Origin: Dermatophilaceae bacterium
Lineage (GTDB): Bacteria; Actinomycetota; Actinomycetes; Actinomycetales; Dermatophilaceae
NCBI GenBank assembly: GCA_013361975.1
Contig: JABFXB010000271.1
Span: forward strand, 1-8,233
Direction of reading: 5' to 3'
DNA: 8,233 bases
In this document: piece by piece, positions 1 to 7,001 of the stretch
Numbering within the stretch: position 1 is the stretch's first letter
Layout: every line of letters starts with the position of its first letter
Program-made: the position numbers and the translations under genes
The notes under the pieces: model-generated
What the model saw: only the letters and a program-made list of their open reading frames with translations
The model's database searches: none
What the model was told of the DNA's origin: nothing

Positions 1-22
1 CGGTCGGGTCGGGCTGGCGCGC

Positions 23-1036
23 TCAGTGGCGGCGGACGGCGCCGGTCGAACCGCGGACGACGAGCTCGGGGCGGAAGACGTACTCCGCTCTCGGAGAAGG
101 CTGCCCGGCGATCTCGTCGAGGAGGGCCCGCACCGTCGCGGCGCTCATCGCGTTGACGCTCTGGCGCACCGTCGTCAGCGGCGGGTCGGTGAAGGCGATC
201 AGGGTCGAGTCGTCGTAGCCCACGACCGAGAAGTCGCGCGGCACGTTCAGGCCGCGCTTGCGGGCCTCGCGGATCGCGCCGAGCGCCATGAGGTCGGAGC
301 CGCAGACCACGGCGGTGGCGCCCCGGTCGATCAACCGTCCGGCCGCGGAGGCACCGCCCTCGACGCTGAAGAGCGAGCGCTCGATGAGGTCGTCGACGTC
401 CGAGCGGCCGGTGAGCTCCTGCATCGAGTGCCGGAACCCGGTGATCTTGCGGATGACCGGGACGTAGCGGTCGGGCCCGACGGCCAGGCCGATCTCGCGG
501 TGGCCGAGGCTGACGAGGTGCTCGAGCGCGAGGCCCATCGAGGCGACGTCGTCGTTGCTGATGAAGGGCGCGTCCACGCCCTCGATGTAGCCGTTGACGA
601 GCACGAGCGGCAGGTTGCGGTCGCGCAGCGCGATGTAGCGGTCGGGGTCGGTCGTGGTGTCGGCGTGCAGGCCGGAGATGAAGATGATGCCGGCGACGCC
701 GCGCTCGAGGAGCATCTGGACGTAGTCGTCCTCGTGCACGCCCCCCGCCACCTGCGTGCACAGCACCGGCGTGTAGCCGTTCTGCGCGAGGGAGTTCTCG
801 ATGATCTGCGCGAACGCCGGGAAGATCGGGTTCGTCAGCTCGGGGACGATGAGCCCCACCAGACCGGCGCTCTTGCGCCGCAAGCGACTCGGCCGGTCGT
901 AGCCGAGCACGTCGAGAGCCGTCAGCACCGCCTGGCGCGTCGACTCCGCCACTCCCGGCTTGCCGTTCAGCACTCGCGACACGGTGGCCTCTGACACGCT
1001 CGCCTGGTCGGCGATGTCTCGCAGTCGTGCCTTCAC
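23..1036 (-). CDS. malR: LacI-family transcriptional repressor of the maltose operon (MalR-like)
   Basis: A LacI/GalR-type repressor of 337 residues. The N-terminal helix-turn-helix lies at about residues 5-24 (LRDIADQASVSEATVSRVLN). The hinge region follows near 38-50 (ALDVLGYDRP), then a periplasmic-binding-protein-like sugar-sensing core from about 58 to the end, beginning GLVGLIVPELTNPIFP and ending ELVVRGSTGAVRRH. The wording of the HTH and core closely recalls Streptomyces MalR (Reg1), from memory. The GTG at 1036 is chosen as start: a purine-rich GGGGGAGGTGA precedes it, and the protein then begins a few residues before the HTH as is usual for LacI proteins. The in-frame ATG at 1060 has no visible Shine-Dalgarno and would overlap the upstream gene by 23 bases. 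The start follows the glycosidase stop by one base (TGAcGTG), so it is probably translationally coupled and is the last gene of the operon seen here. It presumably represses malE and possibly malK; the effector is not readable from sequence. Confidence 0.9.
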   Translation of the reverse strand: MKARLRDIADQASVSEATVSRVLNGKPGVAESTRQAVLTALDVLGYDRPSRLRRKSAGLVGLIVPELTNPIFPAFAQIIENSLAQNGYTPVLCTQVAGGVHEDDYVQMLLERGVAGIIFISGLHADTTTDPDRYIALRDRNLPLVLVNGYIEGVDAPFISNDDVASMGLALEHLVSLGHREIGLAVGPDRYVPVIRKITGFRHSMQELTGRSDVDDLIERSLFSVEGGASAAGRLIDRGATAVVCGSDLMALGAIREARKRGLNVPRDFSVVGYDDSTLIAFTDPPLTTVRQSVNAMSAATVRALLDEIAGQPSPRAEYVFRPELVVRGSTGAVRRH

Positions 1037-1048
1037 GTCACCTCCCCC
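1037..1048 (-). promoter_or_regulatory. Ribosome-binding site that decides the malR start
   Basis: Read on the minus strand this is GGGGGAGGTGAC directly before the GTG at 1036. The GGAGGTGA core also contains the glycosidase stop codon (TGA at 1038-1040), so the end of one gene supplies the ribosome-binding site of the next. The spacing is short, about 4 bases from GGAGG, which fits re-initiation by a terminating ribosome. Confidence 0.7.
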
Positions 1049-2924
1049 TTCGTCGCACATGACGTGGCCCGTCGTCGGCGGGGCGCCACGTCCAGATGCT
1101 GACGCCCGGCCCCGTGGCGCTCAGTGTGACAGCACGCTTGCCGATTTTCGGCCGGGGGCCGTATTCCGGTGTGCCCGACTGGATCCCGGCGAGGTGGCGC
1201 GGGTCGAGGAGGACCGGCTCGTGCGCGGCGCGCGCGACGTGGACGAGGGCGACCTCGTCGTGCGTCTCTCGCAGGTAGACCATCGCGTCGCCCTCGGCGT
1301 GGACCCAGCGCAGACCACCGCGGCGCAGCGCGACCGACCTCTGACGGGCCGCGATGAGTCCGCGGTAGATGTCGAGCGTCCTAGCGTCCCAGTCCTTCTC
1401 GTTCCACGGCATGGGTCGACGGCCGTCCTCGCCGAAGGTGCCCTCCATCCCGATCTCGTCGCCGTAGGTGAGCATCGGCATCGACGGGAAGGTGAAGAGC
1501 AGGCCGGCCGCGGCCTCGACGGAGTCGGGTCCCACGAGGGTGCGGATGCGCGGCACGTCGTGCGAGCCGACGAGGTTGAAGGAGTGCACGAGCGACTGCC
1601 AGGCGATCCGCGAGGTGAAGTCGCGCATCGTCTCGACGACCGACTCGGCGTCGAGCAGGGGCAGTGGCACCGGCGCACCGAGGAAGCGGGGGTCCTTCGG
1701 CTCCTGGCGCAGCCACGTCCACGCGGGCTTGCAGAACCCGGCGTAGTTCATGACGCCGTGCCAACCGTCGCCGGGCATGTCGACGGTGTAGTCGTGGAAG
1801 TGCTCGCCGACGAGCAGCGCGTCCGGAGCCACCCGGGCCAGAACGTCGCGCATCTGCCTGGCCACGTCGTGGTTGACGTCGGTGGCGCGCCAGCGACCGG
1901 TCATGTTGGCGACGTCGACGCGCCAGCCGTCGAGGCCGCCGGAGCGACCGAGCCACTTGCGAACGACGCCCTGGGGGTCCTCGAAGATGCGGCGTCGGAG
2001 CGCCGCGTTGAGGTGGTTGAGCTTGGGCAGGGAGGGCACGCCGAGCCACGCGACGTAGTCGCCGTCCTCCCAGATGTAGTAGTCGCGCTCGGGCTTGCTC
2101 CTGCCGCCCGGGCCGGCCGCGGCCAGGAACCACTCGTGGGCGTTGCCCGTGTGATTGGTCGTGAAGTCGCCCATGACCTTCATACCGCGCTCGTGGGCGG
2201 CCTTCGTCAGCCGCCGAAGCGCCGGTGCCCCTCCGAGCAGCGGGTCGATCTGCTCGAACGACGATGCGTCGTAACGGTGGTTGGAGCGGGCCGGGAAGAA
2301 CGGCGTCATGTAGACGACGTCGACGCCGAGCGACTCGAGGTGGTCGAGGTGCTCGGTGATGCCGTCGAGGTCGCCGCCGTAGAGCTGGTGCGCGACGCCC
2401 TTGGGGCTGATGTCGACCGGGTCGGACCAGTCGGCCGGGATCGCCCACTCGGGCGTCTCGCGCTTGTCCGCCGCCTTCGACCGGGCGAAGCGGTCGGGGA
2501 AGATCTGGTAGACGACCGAGCCGAGCGCCCAGTCCGGCGGCGGCGAGTCGTGGGCGACGAGACGGAAGTCGCCGGCGTCCGGCACGTCCCGCTGGTGCAC
2601 GCCGGCGCCGTTGAGCCACGCGTACTTCGTCGGCCCGCCCGTGAGCAGGAAGCGGTAGTTCGTGACGGGGTTGTGGCACGTCAGGCTGGCACGCCACCAG
2701 TCGTCGCTCGCGGTGGTGCGCACCTTCTTCGCGGCGGTGAAGGTGGCCTCACCGTCGGGTGCGGTGCGCACGTGGACGCCGTCGACCTCGGCCTCGAGCG
2801 GTACGCGTACGAGGACGTCGACGCGGTCACCGAGACGCGGGGCCAGGTTCGAGACGTACCGCCCCGACCCGTCGTGGTGCGGCTGACTCAGCCACGTGTC
2901 GCGGCGGGTCGGGGCAGGGCTCAC
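1038..2924 (-). CDS. Cytoplasmic GH13 glycosidase, neopullulanase / cyclomaltodextrinase / maltodextrin glucosidase-like
   Basis: A 628-residue alpha-amylase-superfamily hydrolase without signal peptide, so it likely acts on imported maltodextrins. Residues 1 to about 125 form a beta-rich N-terminal domain (possibly CBM34-like). YQIFPDRF at 139-146 marks entry to the barrel and is typical of the neopullulanase/maltodextrin-glucosidase group. Conserved GH13 regions are visible: region I DFTTNH at 253-258; region V LPKLN at 299-303; region II GWRVDVAN at 333-340 with nucleophile D337; region III VGEHFHD at 372-378 with acid/base E374; region IV VGSHD at 452-456 with transition-state-stabilising H455-D456. 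All catalytic residues are present, so it should be active. A C-terminal beta domain starts near 535. The start is GTG, overlapping the malG stop in a GTGA; no good Shine-Dalgarno precedes it, so translation probably depends on coupling. Whether it favours alpha-1,4 or alpha-1,6 bonds, or cyclodextrins, cannot be read from the motifs. Confidence 0.92.
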   Translation of the reverse strand: MSPAPTRRDTWLSQPHHDGSGRYVSNLAPRLGDRVDVLVRVPLEAEVDGVHVRTAPDGEATFTAAKKVRTTASDDWWRASLTCHNPVTNYRFLLTGGPTKYAWLNGAGVHQRDVPDAGDFRLVAHDSPPPDWALGSVVYQIFPDRFARSKAADKRETPEWAIPADWSDPVDISPKGVAHQLYGGDLDGITEHLDHLESLGVDVVYMTPFFPARSNHRYDASSFEQIDPLLGGAPALRRLTKAAHERGMKVMGDFTTNHTGNAHEWFLAAAGPGGRSKPERDYYIWEDGDYVAWLGVPSLPKLNHLNAALRRRIFEDPQGVVRKWLGRSGGLDGWRVDVANMTGRWRATDVNHDVARQMRDVLARVAPDALLVGEHFHDYTVDMPGDGWHGVMNYAGFCKPAWTWLRQEPKDPRFLGAPVPLPLLDAESVVETMRDFTSRIAWQSLVHSFNLVGSHDVPRIRTLVGPDSVEAAAGLLFTFPSMPMLTYGDEIGMEGTFGEDGRRPMPWNEKDWDARTLDIYRGLIAARQRSVALRRGGLRWVHAEGDAMVYLRETHDEVALVHVARAAHEPVLLDPRHLAGIQSGTPEYGPRPKIGKRAVTLSATGPGVSIWTWRPADDGPRHVRRRGR

Positions 2925-3865
2925 TTGACGGATCCGGTGGTGAGGCCGCCGACGAGCTGCTTCTGGAAGGCCAGGTAGAGCAGCATGACCGGGATGGAGC
3001 CGAGCAGGGCTCCGGCGGCGAACGGGCCGAAGAGCTCGTTCGCGTTGTTGCCGAGGGTCATGCCGTAGAGGCCGACACCGAGCGTCTGGGTCTCGACGTC
3101 GGTGAGGAAGACGCTGGCGAGCATGAACTCGCCGTAGAGGCCGACGAACACGAGCATGAAGACCGTGACGAGGATCGGCATGACGAGTCGCAGCGTCATC
3201 GTGAAGAAGATGCGCACGTGGCTCGCGCCGTCGACGATGGCCGCCTCGTCGAGCTCTCGGGGCACCGTGTCGAAGTAGCCCTTGAGCAGCCAGACGTTGG
3301 CGCCGAGCGCGCCACCGAGGTAGGCGAGGATCAGGCCGGTCAGGGTGTTGAGGCCGAAGGACGGCAGGGCGTCACCGATGCCGGCGAAGATGATGTACAT
3401 CGCGACGATGGCGAGCAGCGCCGGGAAGAACGTCGTCAGCAGCAGGAACATCATGCCGCCGCGCCGGCCCTTGAACCGCAGGCGCGAGAAGGCGAACGCC
3501 GCACAGGCGCCGATGAACACGGCACCGATCGCCCCGACGAACGAGATGATCATCGAGTTCTTGTACCAGGTCCAGAACGGGCGCGAGCTGTCGCTGAACA
3601 GCGTGTTGAAGTTCGCGGTGGAGAAGCCCGACGGCCAGAGGCTGGCGGTGTTGAGCGTGCCGCTGGGGTTCGTGGCAGCCGACCAGATGAAGAGGATCGG
3701 GAACAGCGCCCAGGCCAGGGCCACGAGGCCGAGGGCGTGGCGCCACCAGACCCGGCCGCCCAGCCCAGAGCGCTTGGGCGAGGACGGCGTGCTGCGGCCG
3801 GTCTCGGACTCGACGCGCGTCTCGAGCCGGGGGTCGGTGGGGACGGGAGCGTTGACGGTGGACAT
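2921..3865 (-). CDS. malG: Maltose/maltodextrin ABC transporter permease MalG
   Basis: A 314-residue inner-membrane permease, one half of the MalFG channel. A cytosolic N-terminus of about 40 residues precedes six predicted membrane segments near 43-63, 103-127, 138-162, 172-195, 226-248 and 281-301. The cytoplasmic EAA loop that docks on the ATPase is at about 204-230 (ELDEAAIVDGASHVRIF, then LRLVMP). The stretches FFPALLAIVAMY, GLNTLTGLILAYLGG and KGYFDT, and the C-terminal LVGGLTTGSVK, match E. coli MalG as I remember it, where the C-terminus ends in a very similar string; E. coli MalG is 296 residues. The start ATG overlaps the malF stop by one base (TGATG) and is preceded by a strong GAGGAGGT with about 7 bases spacing. 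Its stop overlaps the glycosidase start. Partners are MalF, MalK and MalE. Confidence 0.93.
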   Translation of the reverse strand: MSTVNAPVPTDPRLETRVESETGRSTPSSPKRSGLGGRVWWRHALGLVALAWALFPILFIWSAATNPSGTLNTASLWPSGFSTANFNTLFSDSSRPFWTWYKNSMIISFVGAIGAVFIGACAAFAFSRLRFKGRRGGMMFLLLTTFFPALLAIVAMYIIFAGIGDALPSFGLNTLTGLILAYLGGALGANVWLLKGYFDTVPRELDEAAIVDGASHVRIFFTMTLRLVMPILVTVFMLVFVGLYGEFMLASVFLTDVETQTLGVGLYGMTLGNNANELFGPFAAGALLGSIPVMLLYLAFQKQLVGGLTTGSVK

Positions 3866-5406
3866 CAGTTGACCTCCTCGAGGGCCTTGGTGCGCCGGAA
3901 GCCCGGGATGCTCATGAGCGCCACGAGCAGGAAGATCACGACCGAGACCGCGGCGGCGAAGCCGTAGTTGGGTGCGGTACCCGAGAAGGCCAGACGGTAC
4001 GCGTACGTGATGAGCAGGTCGCTCGACCCGATCGAGGTGTCGGCACCGTTGAACGGGCCGCCCTTGGTCAGCAGGTAGATGAGACCGAAGTTGTTGAAGT
4101 TGAAGGCGAACGACGCGAGCAGGAGCGGGCCGACAGCGACCAGCAGCAGCGGCATGATGATCGAGCGGAGGGTGCGGAAGGCATTGGCGCCGTCGATGGT
4201 CGCCGCCTCACGCACGTCCTGCGGGATGGACTGCAGGGCACCCGTGCACACGATGAACATGTAGGGGAAACCCAGCCAGAGGTTCGTGATGAGGATTGCG
4301 GCCTTGGCCCCGAAATCAGTGCCGAGCCAGTCGATTCCGAGCCCGAGGGTCTGGTTGATGATGCCGTAGTCCTGGTTGAACATGCCCTTCCAGACCAGCG
4401 CCGTCACGAAGCCGGGCAGTGCGTACGGGAGGATCAGGAGCGAACGGTAGATGCCCTTGCCGCGCAGACGGGGGTCGTTGAAGAGCAGCGCGATGAGCAT
4501 GCCGAGCAGGAACGTCGAGAGCACCGAGACGACGGCGAAGACGACGTTCCAGATGAAGATCTTGATGAACCCGCTGCGGATCGTGTCGTCGGTGAGGATG
4601 CGCGTGTAGTTGGAGAAGCCGATGTTCTCCTTCCAGCCCTGGGGGAAGGACTGGGTCGCGTCCTTCGTGCTGACCCAGCGGGCGTCGCGCGGCTCGTAGA
4701 CGGTCGGCGGCTGCGTGGAGCTGTCGGTGAGGCGGTCGGCCTTGGCGTCGTAGGTCACGGTGGACTTGCCCTCGAAGGCCTCGGACAGTCCGACCGGCTT
4801 GACGCCGCCACCGTCACTGGTGGGGACGGCCAGCTTCTGCAGCTCCTTGCGGGCGTTGACCTGCCTCGCGTTGAGGATCGTGTAGCCGGGCGCCTTGGTG
4901 ATCTTGCCGACCGGCGTCTTCTCGATGCCCGCGGCGCCGAGGGGCTTGAGCCCGCTCTTGTCGCCGACGAAGGTCGAACCGTCGGGCTTGGTGAGCAGCA
5001 GGACCAGGTCGCCGGTGTCGGCGCTGTCGCCCTCCTTGGTCGCCACCGACATCTTGTAGCGGGGCGTGTTGGGCACCTCGCGCACCGACTGGGCGATGAT
5101 GTCGCTGATCGACTCCTCTTTGGTGTTGAGGTGGCCGTCGCCGTAGTTCGTCAGCGAGAGGTTCGCGGTGTAGAGCACCGGGAAGAGCTGGAAGAGGGCC
5201 ATGAAGATGAGGCCCGGAACGAGGTACTTCAGGGGCACGGCGCGTCGGGTCGCGTAGACGGCGAGGACTCCCATCCCCACCAGGCCGGCGACGACGACTG
5301 CCGTCACGTTGCCGGCCGCGGCCAGCTTGGCGGCGATCCACAGGATCCCTGCCAGCGTCGCGACGATGAGCACCCACTTGATCGCGAGCGCGATGGGCTT
5401 GGTCAT
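3865..5406 (-). CDS. malF: Maltose/maltodextrin ABC transporter permease MalF, enteric-type with large extracellular P2-like domain
   Basis: A 513-residue permease, close to the 514 of E. coli MalF and far longer than typical sugar-ABC permeases of about 300. Eight membrane segments are predicted near 7-27, 32-53, 60-84, 281-309, 319-341, 369-391, 415-440 and 481-501. The extracellular loop between segments 3 and 4 (about 85-280) has the position and size of the E. coli P2 domain that caps MalE. The EAA loop is at about 394-420 (IPQDVREAATIDGANAF). The substrate-site residues I recall for E. coli MalF appear conserved: L378, G379 and Y382 in WLGFPYM, and S432, F435, N436 and N439 in SFAFNFNNF. 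This supports maltose or maltodextrin as cargo. The ATG at 5406 has an AAAGGA ribosome-binding site 8 bases upstream. malF overlaps malG by one base and follows malE after a structured 183-base spacer. Confidence 0.94.
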   Translation of the reverse strand: MTKPIALAIKWVLIVATLAGILWIAAKLAAAGNVTAVVVAGLVGMGVLAVYATRRAVPLKYLVPGLIFMALFQLFPVLYTANLSLTNYGDGHLNTKEESISDIIAQSVREVPNTPRYKMSVATKEGDSADTGDLVLLLTKPDGSTFVGDKSGLKPLGAAGIEKTPVGKITKAPGYTILNARQVNARKELQKLAVPTSDGGGVKPVGLSEAFEGKSTVTYDAKADRLTDSSTQPPTVYEPRDARWVSTKDATQSFPQGWKENIGFSNYTRILTDDTIRSGFIKIFIWNVVFAVVSVLSTFLLGMLIALLFNDPRLRGKGIYRSLLILPYALPGFVTALVWKGMFNQDYGIINQTLGLGIDWLGTDFGAKAAILITNLWLGFPYMFIVCTGALQSIPQDVREAATIDGANAFRTLRSIIMPLLLVAVGPLLLASFAFNFNNFGLIYLLTKGGPFNGADTSIGSSDLLITYAYRLAFSGTAPNYGFAAAVSVVIFLLVALMSIPGFRRTKALEEVN

Positions 5407-5414
5407 GTGACACG

Positions 5415-5420
5415 TCCTTT
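5415..5420 (-). promoter_or_regulatory. malF ribosome-binding site
   Basis: On the minus strand the spacer ends AAAGGACGTGTCAC before the malF ATG at 5406. AAAGGA with 8 bases of spacing is a reasonable Shine-Dalgarno and shows malF can initiate independently of malE, unlike the coupled genes downstream. Confidence 0.6.
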
Positions 5421-5532
5421 TGCGCCGAGCCGGCGCCGTTGCCGTAGGTGCACGGAGGGGGTGGACCGGCTCGAGCTCAGCATCTCGAGAGGCCCCGGGG
5501 CAGCCGGGGCGGGGCCGAGCCCGACCGGGCCG

Positions 5533-5572
5533 GGGATTCCGGGGTCCGCACGTCGGCGGACCCCGGAATCCC
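5533..5572 (-). repeat. Perfect 17-bp inverted repeat / RNA hairpin after malE
   Basis: Arms 5533-5549 and 5556-5572 are exact reverse complements (GGGATTCCGGGGTCCGC and its complement) around a 6-base loop. In the malE transcript the hairpin starts 17 bases after the malE stop. On the minus strand no U-run follows it, so it is not a canonical intrinsic terminator for the operon; on the plus strand only TTT follows. It is best read as a 3'-end stabiliser of malE mRNA or a partial terminator that reduces transcription into malF, as described for the REP-containing malE-malF spacer in E. coli (established for E. coli, inferred here). Confidence 0.8.
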
Positions 5573-5589
5573 TTTCACATCAAGGGCGC

Positions 5590-6915
5590 TCAGCCCTTTG
5601 CGATGTTGGCCGCGATCTCCTTGGCCGCAGCGTCGAGACGCTCCTTGGCGCCGGCCTTGCCGGAGATGATGTCAGCGGTCGCCTGGCCGAACGGGCCCCA
5701 GACCGAGTTCATCGCGGGGATGTTCGGCATCGGCTTGCCGTCGACGCCGGCCTCGTACCAGGCCTTGACGTCGGGGTCGGTGGCCGAGACCTCGTCGTAC
5801 GCCTCCTTGAGGGCCGGCGGGCGCTTGCCGACCTCGAAGAGCGCGAGCTGGACGTCCTTGCGCGGGATGTAGTTCGTGACGAACTCCTGCGCGAGGGCGG
5901 CGTTCTTGGCCTTGCTCGAGACGTAGAACATCTGGACACCGAGGAACGGCTTCATGGCGCCGCCGCCGGCGAGGCTGGGCAGCGGGGCGATGCCGTAGTT
6001 GATGCCGGCGGCCTTGGCCTTGGCGACGCTCCACGGGCCGCTGATCATGAACGGCGCTGCCTTCGAGTCGAAGATGGCGTCCTGGTTCGTGTCGTCGACG
6101 TTGGTCGAGAGGACCTTCTGCTTGCCGAGCGCGGCGAGGACCTCGCCACCCTTGACGGAGCCGGCGCTGTTGACGAGCAGCTTGTTCGGGTCGTAGTCGC
6201 CGTTGCCCTTCGTGGCGAAGATGCCGCCGTCGGGGAACGCCGCGAGGTACGGGTAGGCGAAGTACGCGTTGCCGACCTTGGAGACGAACTGCGACATGAC
6301 CTGCTTGGCCTTGCCCTCCTTGACCAGCTTCTCGCCCGTCGCGACGAGCTCGTCCATGGTCTTCGGCGGGTTCGGGACGAGGTCCTTGTTGTACATGAGG
6401 CCGATGTTCTCGACGGCGTAGGGCACGCCGTAGCTCTGGCCGTTGAACTTCGTCGCCGCGATGGCGGTGGGGAGGAACTTGGCGGCCACGTCGGCCGAGA
6501 GGTTGACGGGGGCGACGGTCGAGTTCTGGACGAGCTCACCGAGCCAGTCGTGCGCGCCGACGATGACGTCCGGGCCCTTGCCGACCTTGGTCGCGTCCTT
6601 GAACTGGGTGCGGGTGTCGGTCGCGATCTGGACCTTGACCGTGATGCCGTTCTCGGAGGCGAACTGGTCGGCGTACTTCTGGACCGCCTTGGAGCGGTCG
6701 GCGTCGGTCCAGATGACGAGGTCGACGTTGGCGTCGCGGACCGGCGCCGCGGTGCCGCTGGGCGTCTCCGGGGTGCCGGTGGTGGTGGCAGCCGCCTTGC
6801 TCGTGCCGGCGCCGCCGGTGTTGGACGGGGTGGTGGGGCTGGACCCACCGCAGGCGCTGAGGGCCAGGGCGGCAACACCCGTGACGGCAGCAGCGCCGAG
6901 CGCACGCTTGTGCAT
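5590..6915 (-). CDS. malE: Maltose/maltodextrin-binding lipoprotein MalE
   Basis: A 441-residue solute-binding protein that delivers maltose or maltodextrin to MalFGK. It begins with a lipoprotein signal peptide (MHKRALG, hydrophobic run, lipobox LSAC with lipidated C22), then a low-complexity S/T/G/P/A-rich linker to about residue 60, then the binding domain. Blocks matching E. coli MalE as recalled are LVIWTDAD, GPDVIVGAHD, YNKDLVPNPPKT, NGPW-like ISGPW at 291-295, and MPNIPAMNSVW at 396-406. Aromatic ligand-stacking positions equivalent to E. coli Y155, W230 and W340 appear as Y218, W295 and W406, and E111 as E169. E. coli W62 and R66 align with G120 and W124. The ATG at 6915 is chosen because AAAGGAG lies 5 bases upstream and the lipoprotein signal starts there; an in-frame upstream extension to 7230 would bury the signal peptide and cross the control region. 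First gene of the operon. Confidence 0.95.
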   Translation of the reverse strand: MHKRALGAAAVTGVAALALSACGGSSPTTPSNTGGAGTSKAAATTTGTPETPSGTAAPVRDANVDLVIWTDADRSKAVQKYADQFASENGITVKVQIATDTRTQFKDATKVGKGPDVIVGAHDWLGELVQNSTVAPVNLSADVAAKFLPTAIAATKFNGQSYGVPYAVENIGLMYNKDLVPNPPKTMDELVATGEKLVKEGKAKQVMSQFVSKVGNAYFAYPYLAAFPDGGIFATKGNGDYDPNKLLVNSAGSVKGGEVLAALGKQKVLSTNVDDTNQDAIFDSKAAPFMISGPWSVAKAKAAGINYGIAPLPSLAGGGAMKPFLGVQMFYVSSKAKNAALAQEFVTNYIPRKDVQLALFEVGKRPPALKEAYDEVSATDPDVKAWYEAGVDGKPMPNIPAMNSVWGPFGQATADIISGKAGAKERLDAAAKEIAANIAKG

Positions 6916-6920
6916 GGATT

Positions 6921-6927
6921 CTCCTTT
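6921..6927 (-). promoter_or_regulatory. malE ribosome-binding site that fixes the start
   Basis: Minus-strand AAAGGAG ends 5 bases before the ATG at 6915. It is close to consensus and, together with the signal peptide that starts at this ATG, rules out the longer in-frame reading through the control region. Confidence 0.75.
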
Positions 6928-6973
6928 GAAGCCGGGTGGCACACGCCGCCACCGGTTTGTGGCACGGACCTTA

Positions 6974-6985
6974 GCAAGAAATTGC
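6974..6985. promoter_or_regulatory. Putative MalR (LacI-type) operator, proximal to malE
   Basis: The sequence GCAAgaaaTTGC is an inverted repeat with 4-bp perfect arms and a 4-base centre, followed by AG to give TTGCAG. It lies 59 bases before the malE ATG, within reach of the malE promoter. GCAA-N4-TTGC is a common core of LacI-family operators. Assignment to MalR is inferred from the linked repressor gene. Confidence 0.5.
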
Positions 6986-7001
6986 AGGCACCCGGAACGG
7001 C

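Larger units (their letters stand above)
5407..5589. other. malE-malF intercistronic spacer
   Basis: A non-coding 183-base gap in an otherwise overlapping gene string. Starting at the malE side it holds a strong 17-bp inverted repeat (5533-5572), a second inverted repeat at 5491-5516 (GGCCCCG/CGGGGCC, 12-base loop), and a weak one at 5470-5489 (CTCGAG/CTCGAG, 8-base loop). It ends with the malF ribosome-binding site at about 5415-5420. No convincing promoter or open reading frame was seen on either strand. The likely role is to set the ratio of malE to malFG expression. Confidence 0.7.

Noticed and set aside
1..22. Terminator or next gene after malR
   Set aside because: Only 22 bases are visible beyond the malR stop, with no stem and no coding signal that can be judged.
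26..994. 322-codon plus-strand reading frame opposite malR
   Set aside because: It has the R/D/V/G/A/H-rich composition of an antisense frame in GC-rich DNA, no recognisable domain, and lies entirely opposite a clear LacI-family gene.
960..2978. 672-codon plus-strand reading frame opposite the glycosidase
   Set aside because: Low-complexity charged composition without motifs; the opposite strand encodes all the GH13 catalytic regions. Long antisense frames are expected where third codon positions are almost all G or C.
2759..3967. 402-codon plus-strand reading frame opposite malG
   Set aside because: Highly biased E/R/G/A/D-rich shadow frame crossing three gene junctions of the real operon.
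5533..5572. Intrinsic transcription terminator ending the malE transcript
   Set aside because: The stem is strong but the operon strand continues with CGGCCCGG rather than a U-run, so it is kept as a hairpin of uncertain effect.
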